A DNA stretch of 64,000 nt from DATKUC01 sp964577375. GTDB taxonomy: Bacteria; Spirochaetota; Spirochaetia; DSM-27196; DATKUC01. The stretch covers positions 1 through 64,000 of the forward strand of contig CAZNYW010000014.1 of NCBI GenBank assembly GCA_964577375.1. Direction: 5' to 3'. Of this stretch, positions 43,509-51,052 are shown in pieces. Both the position numbers and the translations under genes were made by a program. How positions within the stretch are numbered: position 1 is the first letter of the stretch; every line of letters starts with the position of its first letter. The notes below the pieces were generated by a model, which worked only from the letters and a program-made list of their open reading frames with translations, made no database searches and was not told the DNA's origin.

Positions 43509-44675
43509 CTATTTGACAGGGCGATGATGGACGAGCTCGCCGGACCGGAGGGTGCTGAGCACGGTCAATGAATCGTCACCGGGCCTGTAGTGAAAAAGCA
43601 TCAGGTCTGCCCGATCACCGGGCCGGGGCAGGTCGGGCATGCCCCCGCCGAGGAGCCGGTCCGGTTGCACGGTGCAGAGGCGCACGGCGTCTGCGGGTGA
43701 CACGCCGGTTGCGCGAATGAACCGCGAAACGCCACGATCGAGCAGGTGTCCTGCGCCGGCAAGGTACTCCGTTCCGTGCAGCCCCAGGTGTCCGTCTGGG
43801 TGAACCTCCACCGTTGCGTCCTGCCACGGGTAGACCCCCGGCGCCCTGCCCGCGTGTATCGCCACGTCGCTCACCAGGATGAGCCGCTCGAGCCCCTTCG
43901 CCCGGGCAAAAACCTTCACGACAGGGTCCGGAAGATGGTACCCGTCACAGATAATTCCAGCCGAAAGCTCATCTGCGGCGAGCTGTTCCCACAGGTAGTT
44001 GGAAAGTCGCGGCAGCACGGCGTGGCTGCCGTTTCCCAGATGCGTAGACATCCGTGCCCCCGCGCTCACCGCGTCTCGAATAGTTTCGGGCGTCGCAGCG
44101 CTGTGCCCGATCGCCACTACAACTCCCGTCCGGGCGACACGCTCGATGAATGGAATGGCACCGGGAAGCTCGGGAGCCAGGGTAACGATCCGGACCCTCC
44201 CTGCCGCGGCCTCCTGCCATTCCTGGAACTCGTCGAAATCAGGCAGCCGAACGTGACGACGGCTGTGGGCTCCTCGCGGGCCCTCCTCCGCCGAGATGAA
44301 CGGACCTTCGATGTGGTAACCCGGGATCGCGGCGGCGATCCTCGGGGATCGCGCGCGGGCCTGTTCGAGAAGGGCGAGATTCGCGACAATCCGTCCGCGC
44401 GGCGAAGTGATGATCGTTGGCAGATGCCGGGTAGTTCCACTCTGCGAAAGCGCTTCGACGACGCGATCGACCTGGTCGATTTTCAGCTCGCTCGAGGAGT
44501 AGTCGACGCCGCGAAGGCCGTTTACCTGCAGGTCGAACAGACCCGGCGCTAGAAACGGAAGCCGCCCGTACGGGTCCGCAGCTTCCGAGACTGACACTAT
44601 CTCTGCACCGTCCGCTTCGACGCGAATCGGCTGCCCGGTGAAAACCCAGATGCCTTCGAGCACGGATTCGGTCAT
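43509..44675 (-). CDS. N-acetylglucosamine-6-phosphate deacetylase-like amidohydrolase
   Basis: This 388-residue metal-dependent hydrolase follows NagA: LAPGLFDLQVNGLRGVDY, metal Glu in GYHIEGPFIS, His in AIGHSAAT, His in MSTHLGNGSH and catalytic Asp in LILVSDVAI. Classic NagA has HLFNAM at the third site, where this protein has HLGNGS, so the substrate may differ from GlcNAc-6-phosphate. ATG 44675 is preferred over 44699 because GAGGT precedes it. No nagB is nearby. It lies just upstream of the frc-like importer on the same strand. Confidence 0.8.
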   Translation of the reverse strand: MTESVLEGIWVFTGQPIRVEADGAEIVSVSEAADPYGRLPFLAPGLFDLQVNGLRGVDYSSSELKIDQVDRVVEALSQSGTTRHLPTIITSPRGRIVANLALLEQARARSPRIAAAIPGYHIEGPFISAEEGPRGAHSRRHVRLPDFDEFQEWQEAAAGRVRIVTLAPELPGAIPFIERVARTGVVVAIGHSAATPETIRDAVSAGARMSTHLGNGSHAVLPRLSNYLWEQLAADELSAGIICDGYHLPDPVVKVFARAKGLERLILVSDVAIHAGRAPGVYPWQDATVEVHPDGHLGLHGTEYLAGAGHLLDRGVSRFIRATGVSPADAVRLCTVQPDRLLGGGMPDLPRPGDRADLMLFHYRPGDDSLTVLSTLRSGELVHHRPVK

Positions 44676-44793
44676 CGGACTGGTACCTCGACCCTGCATA
44701 TCTGATGACTATACGGCCACTCCGGGCCAAGCGCAACCGGCAGCGACGGGTAGAAATCCCTCCGCTCATTTCGGTATTCTTAGTCTGATTATC

Positions 44794-46326
44794 ATGGACA
44801 AGCAGCTCTATTTTGATTTTGTGATCATCGGATCAGGGATGGGCGGCGCGGCCGCTGCACACGTTCTCAAGGAGACCGGCAGGAACATACTCGTTCTCGA
44901 GCGCGGAGACTTTCTGAAACAGGAAAAACAGAACTGGGATATCACAGAGGTCGCTGAAAATCACCGGTACGACGCCGACGAGGTGTGGTACGACGAACAG
45001 GGCCGCCCGTTCAATCCGCGCATCTACTACAACGTGGGCGGCAATTCCAAGGTCTTCGGCGCCGCTGCGCTCCGGCTTCGCGAAGAGGATTTTTCCTCAC
45101 GTGAGCACGAAGGAGGCCGAAGCTTTTCCTGGCCCTTTGAATACCGGGAGCTTGCCCCCTACTACGCCAAAGCCGAGGCCCTGCTCGAGGTGCACGGCCA
45201 CATCGGCGAGGACCCCACCGAACCGGAACGGGAAGAGTTCCCGTTTCCGGCAATCGAGCACGAGCCGGAGATCGCCCGTCTGGCGGACCGGATCCGCGAG
45301 CAGGGGCTGCATCCTATCCACCTTCCGCTTGCAATAGATCAGGGACCGGGCGGACGCTGCCAGAAGGGAAGCCCCTGCGACGGATTTCCCTGCATGGTCC
45401 GCGCAAAGGGGGACGCCGAAAACCGGATCCTGCGCCCCATGCTGTTGAAGAAGACCGAGAACGTCACCCTCTGGACCAATAGCCTTGTGGAACGGCTAAA
45501 GACCGATGAGAGCGGGCGCAGGGTCGTCAGCGCGACGGTGCGGCGGGAGGGCGAGCTGATCGAGGTACGGGCCGAAACTTTCATTCTTTCTGCCGGAGCG
45601 GTCAATTCTGCCGCGCTTCTCCTGCGCTCGAGGAGTGATGCGCATCCGCAGGGCCTCGCCAATTCGAGCGGTCAGGTTGGGCGCAACTTCATGTCGCACA
45701 ACAACAGCGTTATCCTTGCGCTTTCGCCGTGGCGGAAGAATCCGACGAGCTTTCAGAAGACTCTGGCTGTGCACGATTTCTACAATTCCGGATCACCGTT
45801 CGGGTCATCGGCAGGTCGACCGCTCGGCGCGATCCAGATGCGCGGCAAGGTCAAGCCGCAGATGCTGAAGGGAAAGCGGAAGCTGCTGCTTCGCGTGTTC
45901 CACCGTTTCCTCGCCGAGAGAAGCCTGGACCTCTGGGTTATGAGCGAGGACCTGCCGCTGCCGGAGAATCGTGTCACGGTGGATGACGAGGGCCGTATCC
46001 ACCTCGCGCGAAAGGAGACCAACGCGGCCGCACACCTCGAGCTTCTCAGGCGAGCACGACGGATGATGAGGAAGGCTGGTTATCCGGTGTGCATTCTCGA
46101 CCGGCGCGGAGTGAGCGCCATTCAGCACCAGTGCGGCACCGTCCGTTTCGGCAACGATCCTGCAACCAGCGTGCTCGATCAATGGTGCCGAGCCCACGAC
46201 GTCGACAATCTCTATGTCATCGATTCAAGCTTCTTTCCGTCGTCAGGGGCCGTAAACCCGTCGCTCACGATTCTCGCGCAGGCCATTCGTGCCGCCGAGC
46301 ACATCGCCGCCTCGATCCGCGGCTGA
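44794..46326 (+). CDS. GMC-family FAD-dependent oxidoreductase
   Basis: This 510-residue enzyme has the N-terminal dinucleotide site VIIGSGMGGAAAA, a GMC N-terminal signature around YYNVGGNSKVFGAAALRL and a C-terminal domain with the active-site His in SAIQHQCGTVRFG and the closing NLYVIDSSFFPSSGAVNPSL. GMC enzymes oxidise sugars, polyols or alcohols. A Cys-rich stretch (GGRCQKGSPCDGFPC) in the middle is unusual and might hold a metal or cluster. It ends three bases from the DeoR gene on the other strand and is divergent from the NagA-like gene. Confidence 0.88.
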   Translation: MDKQLYFDFVIIGSGMGGAAAAHVLKETGRNILVLERGDFLKQEKQNWDITEVAENHRYDADEVWYDEQGRPFNPRIYYNVGGNSKVFGAAALRLREEDFSSREHEGGRSFSWPFEYRELAPYYAKAEALLEVHGHIGEDPTEPEREEFPFPAIEHEPEIARLADRIREQGLHPIHLPLAIDQGPGGRCQKGSPCDGFPCMVRAKGDAENRILRPMLLKKTENVTLWTNSLVERLKTDESGRRVVSATVRREGELIEVRAETFILSAGAVNSAALLLRSRSDAHPQGLANSSGQVGRNFMSHNNSVILALSPWRKNPTSFQKTLAVHDFYNSGSPFGSSAGRPLGAIQMRGKVKPQMLKGKRKLLLRVFHRFLAERSLDLWVMSEDLPLPENRVTVDDEGRIHLARKETNAAAHLELLRRARRMMRKAGYPVCILDRRGVSAIQHQCGTVRFGNDPATSVLDQWCRAHDVDNLYVIDSSFFPSSGAVNPSLTILAQAIRAAEHIAASIRG

Positions 46327-46328
46327 CC

Positions 46329-47072
46329 TCAGGCGACGATTACCCTGACCCCCGCCTGGGTGAGACATACACGGCTTTCTTCCGCGACATCCCGGTCCGT
46401 GATGACGCAGTCGATCTCTCCGGTCGCGCAGATCCTCTGCAGCTCGCTTCGACCAAACTTGCTCGAGTCGGTCAGAACAATGGCCTCGCGGCTGCGGACG
46501 ATTATTTTCGCGGCTATTTCGGCCCTCATCATGTCCTTGCTTGTGAAACCGGCATCGCGTGAAAACCCGTCGATTCCGATGAAGGCTTTGCCGAAGTTCA
46601 CCTGCTCGATGCACGCTTTGGTGAGCTGCCCGACGACGCTCTCGCTTTCATGCTGATAGATGCCGCCCATGAGCACCACCTGTATATGCTTCGCTTTGCG
46701 CATCTGACGGGCGATGAACACGTTGGTCGTTACGACAGTGATTCCGGAGCGGTTAAGCAACTCCTTCGCAAAGAGCGCATTGATCGACCCCGATTCGATG
46801 AAAATCGTCTCACCGTCCTCCACAAGAGAAGCCGCCCTTCGGGCGATGACAATCTTCTTTTCGTAGTTGATTCCCAGTCTGCTCGTAATATCGTCGGCAC
46901 CCCGAAGGACCGCCCCTCCGTGCACTCTCTTGAGGAGTCCCTCCTTCTCGAGGTAGCTGAGATCCTGCCGAATCGTTACCGAAGAAACCGAGAGCTCACG
47001 GGAAAGGTCGTTGACTGAGGTCTGGTCGCCGACGGCAAGGATGCCGAGAATTTTGCTCTGCCGATCGTTCAT
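46329..47072 (-). CDS. DeoR/GlpR-family transcriptional regulator
   Basis: This 247-residue repressor has an N-terminal winged helix (LSRELSVSSVTIRQDLSYLE, KRVHGGAVL) and a C-terminal sugar-phosphate sensor domain (IFIESGSINALFAKEL, VVLMGGIYQ, FIGIDGFSRDAGFTS, VLTDSSKFGRS). It should release DNA when a phosphorylated sugar binds. It overlaps the ROK gene by four bases, so sensor and kinase are made together. Likely targets are the divergent epimerase-like gene at 48205 and its own unit. Confidence 0.92.
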   Translation of the reverse strand: MNDRQSKILGILAVGDQTSVNDLSRELSVSSVTIRQDLSYLEKEGLLKRVHGGAVLRGADDITSRLGINYEKKIVIARRAASLVEDGETIFIESGSINALFAKELLNRSGITVVTTNVFIARQMRKAKHIQVVLMGGIYQHESESVVGQLTKACIEQVNFGKAFIGIDGFSRDAGFTSKDMMRAEIAAKIIVRSREAIVLTDSSKFGRSELQRICATGEIDCVITDRDVAEESRVCLTQAGVRVIVA

Positions 47073-48037
47073 GTTTCCTCTAGTGCAAGTGATGCGGCGC
47101 CGATTACGCCGGAATGGGGTCCGACACCGGCTCTGACGATGGCGATCTCGTCATAGAGCATATCCCTGACGAGCGTGTCGAAAGTAGTCTTGATGCCTTC
47201 GAAGAATACATCACCCCAGCTCAACAGTCCACCGCCGAGAATAATCGCCTGCGGATTCAACGCCTGGAAGATATTGTATACCGCAATACCAATGTAGCGC
47301 GCAAACTCCTTCACGACGGCGAGGCTCACCGGGTCGTCCGCGTCGAGCCCGCGCTTTATGAGCTCTCCTGTCACGGTGGAAAAGTCGAAATCCACGCCGC
47401 CGAAAAGCGGTGACCTCAATCCGCTTTCCACCTTCTTTCGCGTCGCGGCTGGAAGCGCGACACCGGAGGCAACCGAGATAAGGCAGCCGCGGTTGCCGCA
47501 GGGGCAGACCTGGTCGCTGTCCGGCGCGACGATCGTGTGCCCGAACTCTCCGGCGGTTCCGGTGCTCCCGCGGAAGAGCCGTCCACTGAAGATTATCCCG
47601 GCGCCGATCTGCGTGCTGATGGTAACAAAGACGAGATACGAATAGCCCCTTCCCGCACCGTACCGGTACTCGCCGTAGGCCTGGGCGTTTGCGTCATTGT
47701 CCACATTGACCCGTGCCCGAAAACGGCTCTGCAGTTTCTCCCGAATCGGATAGCCCTTGAAGCCGCGCAGGTTTGACATGGTGATGATTGTACCGTCGCG
47801 GTACCGGAGATGCCCTGCGGTACCGACGCCGATTCCCTTGAGCGCGGTCTCGGCGATGTGATTCGATTCCAGCAGCGCGCGGACCGCATCCTCGATCTGC
47901 GACATGATCGCGTCCGGCTCCCGGTTCACGTGGTCGTACATCGTCGTCGAATCGATGAGGCGGCCGTCTCTGCTTACTATTCCTACGGAGAGTTTGGTTC
48001 CGCCGATGTCCACACCGCAGAGAAACTCTTCGGACAT
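47069..48037 (-). CDS. ROK-family sugar kinase
   Basis: This 322-residue protein has the phosphate loop GVDIGGTKLSVGIVS, the second motif GVGTAGHLRYRDGTI, catalytic Asp in NVDNDANAQAYGEY and the ROK zinc motif CPCGNRGCLISVASG. The usual Glu after GCL is Ile here, which may weaken hexosamine recognition. No DNA-binding domain is present, so it is a kinase rather than an NagC-like repressor. GGAGGTG lies six bases before the ATG. Confidence 0.9.
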   Translation of the reverse strand: MSEEFLCGVDIGGTKLSVGIVSRDGRLIDSTTMYDHVNREPDAIMSQIEDAVRALLESNHIAETALKGIGVGTAGHLRYRDGTIITMSNLRGFKGYPIREKLQSRFRARVNVDNDANAQAYGEYRYGAGRGYSYLVFVTISTQIGAGIIFSGRLFRGSTGTAGEFGHTIVAPDSDQVCPCGNRGCLISVASGVALPAATRKKVESGLRSPLFGGVDFDFSTVTGELIKRGLDADDPVSLAVVKEFARYIGIAVYNIFQALNPQAIILGGGLLSWGDVFFEGIKTTFDTLVRDMLYDEIAIVRAGVGPHSGVIGAASLALEET

Positions 48038-48155
48038 TAAGCACCTCCAGGGCCGCGACGCGGCAATTCATCTGTTCAACTCTACGATGCCTCCGAATGA
48101 AAGTCAACAAGGGTTCGAGTAACAGCAAAAATGATTCGAATTATCGTCGTTTCTC

Positions 48156-48183
48156 TTGACTAATGAAACCGATGCAGTATTGT
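48156..48183 (+). promoter_or_regulatory. Candidate promoter of the epimerase-like/Gfo-Idh pair
   Basis: TTGACT (48156-48161), a 16-base spacer and TATTGT (48178-48183) stand 22 bases before the start codon at 48205. An 8-base palindrome ATTCGAAT (48134-48141) lies just upstream and could be bound by the DeoR protein. Confidence 0.45.
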
Positions 48184-48204
48184 TTATCTTTGGGAGGATT
48201 CATC

Positions 48205-49005
48205 ATGGCAAAACGTGAAGCAATCGGCAGGGTTGACCGGCGTGTGAAGATAGCGGCAGGCCTCTTCTGGGCGGATTACAGCAACCTTGGCGCAGTCGTG
48301 CGGGAGCTCGAGGAGGGCGGCGCCGACTGGATCCACATCGAGATGCGCGACGGGAAGTACATGGATTTCGCCGCGCCGCGCGGCGGCATCGACATTCTCG
48401 ATGGAATCAGGCCTCATACCGGCCTCGAGATCGAGGTGCAGCTTCAGATGATGCGGCCCACCATCGAGCTCTACCGGCAGCTGAAGGACCTGGGCGCGGA
48501 CCTGATCAGTCTTCCCATCGAAACAACCGGCGAAATGCTTATTCAGCACCTGCTCTTCATCAAGGAGACGCTCGGGTTAAAGATCGGGGTCTGGGCGTGG
48601 CAGGGAACGCCGATTGTGGCCTTCGAGCAGTACATTCCCTTCGTCGATATCGTCGAGTACGAAAGCAAGGCTCCCTTCTGGAAGCCCACGACCGGTGCAA
48701 CGAGCCCTCACACCATCGACAGGATAATGCTGGAGAACATACGCCGCCTGCACGGAATGCTGGTCGACGAGGGAGTGGAAAAGACCGTCGACCTGATGGA
48801 GGACGGCGGACTTAACGCGGAGAATGTGGACCGGTTCGTGGAGATGGGGATGACCGTCGGCGAGTTCTCCTCTCCGCTGATGAAGGGACCGCACGGCAAG
48901 CTCAAACCGGGAAACGGCGATATCACCGCGGCGGTGCGCAGGCTGAGGAGCGCCGTCGATGCTGCGGCCGAAAAGTACCGCTCCGACAGCGGGCTCAAAT
49001 CGTAG
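48205..49005 (+). CDS. Ribulose-phosphate 3-epimerase-superfamily protein, divergent active site
   Basis: This 266-residue TIM barrel resembles ribulose- and allulose-phosphate epimerases: KIAAGLFWADYSNLGAVVRE, then GGADWIHIEMRDGKYMDFAA, PTIELYRQLKDLGADLISL and VDLMEDGGLNAENV. In true epimerases the first region reads HVDVMDG and the second DVHLM; here they read HIEMRDG and EVQLQM, so two metal ligands (Asp, His) are Glu and Gln. Either the metal site is changed or the reaction is different. GGGAGGA stands seven bases before ATG 48205. A Gfo/Idh dehydrogenase follows after 13 bases. Confidence 0.8.
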   Translation: MAKREAIGRVDRRVKIAAGLFWADYSNLGAVVRELEEGGADWIHIEMRDGKYMDFAAPRGGIDILDGIRPHTGLEIEVQLQMMRPTIELYRQLKDLGADLISLPIETTGEMLIQHLLFIKETLGLKIGVWAWQGTPIVAFEQYIPFVDIVEYESKAPFWKPTTGATSPHTIDRIMLENIRRLHGMLVDEGVEKTVDLMEDGGLNAENVDRFVEMGMTVGEFSSPLMKGPHGKLKPGNGDITAAVRRLRSAVDAAAEKYRSDSGLKS

Positions 49006-49018
49006 AAGGACAGGGACA

Positions 49019-50131
49019 ATGGGAAACGAAATCGGCATCGGACTGCTCGGTTACGGCGGCATCGGAAAGCTCCACGCTTTTGCCTACCGGAGCATTCCAC
49101 ATTACTATCCCGGCGCCCTGCCGGAACTCCGGCTCGCCGCGGTCTGCACGAGCCGGCCGGAAACTGCAACGAAGGCTGCCGCCGAGGGCGGCTTCGCGCG
49201 CGGCTACTCCTCGCTCGAGGAGCTTGTCGCCGACCCGGCGGTCACCGTCATAGACTGTTCGCTCCCCAATTTTTCTCACAAAGAGGCCATCCGCGCGGCG
49301 GTTGCCGCCGGCAAGCACATCTACTGTGAAAAGCCTCTCTGCGTCGACGGGAGGGAGGCGCGCGAGATAGCCTCAATTGCAGAGGGTTCAAAGATCCGCA
49401 TCGGGATGACCTTCAACTACCGTTTCATACCCGCCATAACGAAGGCGAAGGAGCTGATCGACCGCGGCTCACTCGGGCGGGTCTACAATTTTCAGCTGCT
49501 CTACCTTCACACCGGCTACCAGGACGAATCGCGCCCCTTCTCCTGGAGGATGAGCAGGGAACAGTCCGGCGGTGGAGCCCTTCTCGACCTTGGATCTCAC
49601 ATCATCGATCTGACCCGGTTTCTGCTGACCGATTTTGACCAGGTCTTTGCGACGACGCGAACCTTCGTGAAGGAGCGGCCCGTCCGCAAGGGCTCCTCGG
49701 AGACGGCGCCGGTCACCGTCGACGACGCGGTGTGGATGCAGGCGCGGCTGAAGGACGGGTCCGTCGGGACGCTCGAAGTCTCCCGGTTCGCGACCGGCTC
49801 ACTCGACGATCTCATCGTCCGGATCGAGGGCGAGAAGGGAGCCATGAAGTTCAGCCTCATGGAGGGGAACTGGCTCTGGTGGTACGACCTTGACCGCGGC
49901 TGGACGCGCATCGACACCGTCACCAACTTTCCGGGCGCGACCGTACCACCAGGCCGGTCGATCCTTGGCTGGTCCCGCATGCACGCGGAAAATCAGTACC
50001 GCTTTCTCAAGAGCGTCGTCGAAGGCGGTGAGCCCGCGCCGGGCCTCGCGGACGGTGTTGCGACACAGATGGTTATGGACGCAGTCTACGAATCGGCAGA
50101 GGCAGGCAGCTGGACGGCGGTACCGCGGTAG
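49019..50131 (+). CDS. Gfo/Idh/MocA-family oxidoreductase
   Basis: This 370-residue dehydrogenase has the NAD(P) motif GLLGYGGIGKLHA and the family's EKPL Lys-Pro (KHIYCEKPLCVDG). The C-terminal sheet domain carries GGGALLDLGSHIIDL with the catalytic-type Asp and His. Members oxidise sugars, inositols or their derivatives. ATG 49019 follows AGGGACA. Pairing with an epimerase-like protein suggests a small catabolic module on an unusual sugar. It is convergent with the operon ending at 50156. Confidence 0.9.
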   Translation: MGNEIGIGLLGYGGIGKLHAFAYRSIPHYYPGALPELRLAAVCTSRPETATKAAAEGGFARGYSSLEELVADPAVTVIDCSLPNFSHKEAIRAAVAAGKHIYCEKPLCVDGREAREIASIAEGSKIRIGMTFNYRFIPAITKAKELIDRGSLGRVYNFQLLYLHTGYQDESRPFSWRMSREQSGGGALLDLGSHIIDLTRFLLTDFDQVFATTRTFVKERPVRKGSSETAPVTVDDAVWMQARLKDGSVGTLEVSRFATGSLDDLIVRIEGEKGAMKFSLMEGNWLWWYDLDRGWTRIDTVTNFPGATVPPGRSILGWSRMHAENQYRFLKSVVEGGEPAPGLADGVATQMVMDAVYESAEAGSWTAVPR

Positions 50132-50155
50132 CGGAACCGCCTCACGGCGCTTCGT

Positions 50156-51019
50156 TCATTCCAGCGCTTCTTCGAGCGCCCTGCGCATCACATCCTTGTT
50201 CGGTTCGAGCCCTGTCCACATGGTGATGTTGAGCGCCGCCTGGTTGATGAGCATCTGCATGCCGCTCTGCCAGCGGAGCCCGCGTTTTTCGGCTTCGCGC
50301 AGGAACGGCGTAAACGCCGGGTTCGGTATGACATCCTGGATATAGACGTCCTGGCCGATTGAGTCGTAGTCGATATCCGGCCTGTCGTCGACATTCGGGT
50401 AGAGTCCGATCGAGGTGGCGTTTACGAGTATCTCGGTGTCCCGCGGAATACCGAACGTGCCCGTCCAGGGCACGTAGTCGACCTCGATCCTGGTGTTCTT
50501 CTTCAGGGTCTTCACCAGCCCGTCGGCGAGCGCGCCGTCCTTCGGAATGTTCACGATGGTTATGTGCTGGGCTCCGGCCAGGGCAAGCTCGACGCATATG
50601 GCCCTCGCCGCGCCGCCGGCCCCGAGCACAACGACCCTCTTTCCCTTCGGTTCGACGCCTGCGCTCTCCAGAGCGATCATGAAGCCTTTGCCGTCGGTAT
50701 TCTCGCCGGTCAGGACGCCGTCGTCATTGATTATGGTGTTTACCGCTCCGATCAGCTCGGCGCTCGGGGCAATCCTGTCGATGTACTTCAACACTTCGAT
50801 CTTGTGCGGGATTGTGCAATTGATGCCTCTGAACTTCATCGCCTTGAGGCCGAGGATCGCATCACCGAGCCTGCCCGGATCGACGTCGATCGTGAGAAAG
50901 TGCCAGTGCTCGAGCCCCAGGTCGCGGAATGCGGCTTCCTGGATGACCACGCCCGGGTTCTCCGCTGCGGGATGTCCGAATACGCCCACCAGGTGATCAA
51001 GATAGTTCTGCTCCTTCAT
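50156..51019 (-). CDS. Shikimate/quinate dehydrogenase-like protein
   Basis: This 287-residue protein has the AroE fold: catalytic Lys in NCTIPHKIEVL, Asp in GENTDGKGF, Rossmann loop VVLGAGGAARAICVEL and a closing GMQMLINQAALN. The shikimate-carboxylate motif, normally S-x-S-x-S-P near the N-terminus, reads HPAAENPGVVIQ here, so the substrate may differ from shikimate. It is the last gene of the glycyl-radical operon, 33 bases after the ROK-like gene, not in an aromatic-pathway cluster. A dedicated sugar- or cyclitol-acid dehydrogenase role is plausible. Confidence 0.82.
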   Translation of the reverse strand: MKEQNYLDHLVGVFGHPAAENPGVVIQEAAFRDLGLEHWHFLTIDVDPGRLGDAILGLKAMKFRGINCTIPHKIEVLKYIDRIAPSAELIGAVNTIINDDGVLTGENTDGKGFMIALESAGVEPKGKRVVVLGAGGAARAICVELALAGAQHITIVNIPKDGALADGLVKTLKKNTRIEVDYVPWTGTFGIPRDTEILVNATSIGLYPNVDDRPDIDYDSIGQDVYIQDVIPNPAFTPFLREAEKRGLRWQSGMQMLINQAALNITMWTGLEPNKDVMRRALEEALE

Positions 51020-51052
51020 GATTCACTCCTTTGTGCAAAGTGCACCCGGACG

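Noticed and set aside
46327..46328. A terminator between the convergent GMC and DeoR genes
   Set aside because: Only two bases separate the stops and I found no clear hairpin nearby.
48110..48125. A GGTTCGA stretch resembling a tRNA T-arm
   Set aside because: No acceptor, D-arm or anticodon stems can be formed around it.
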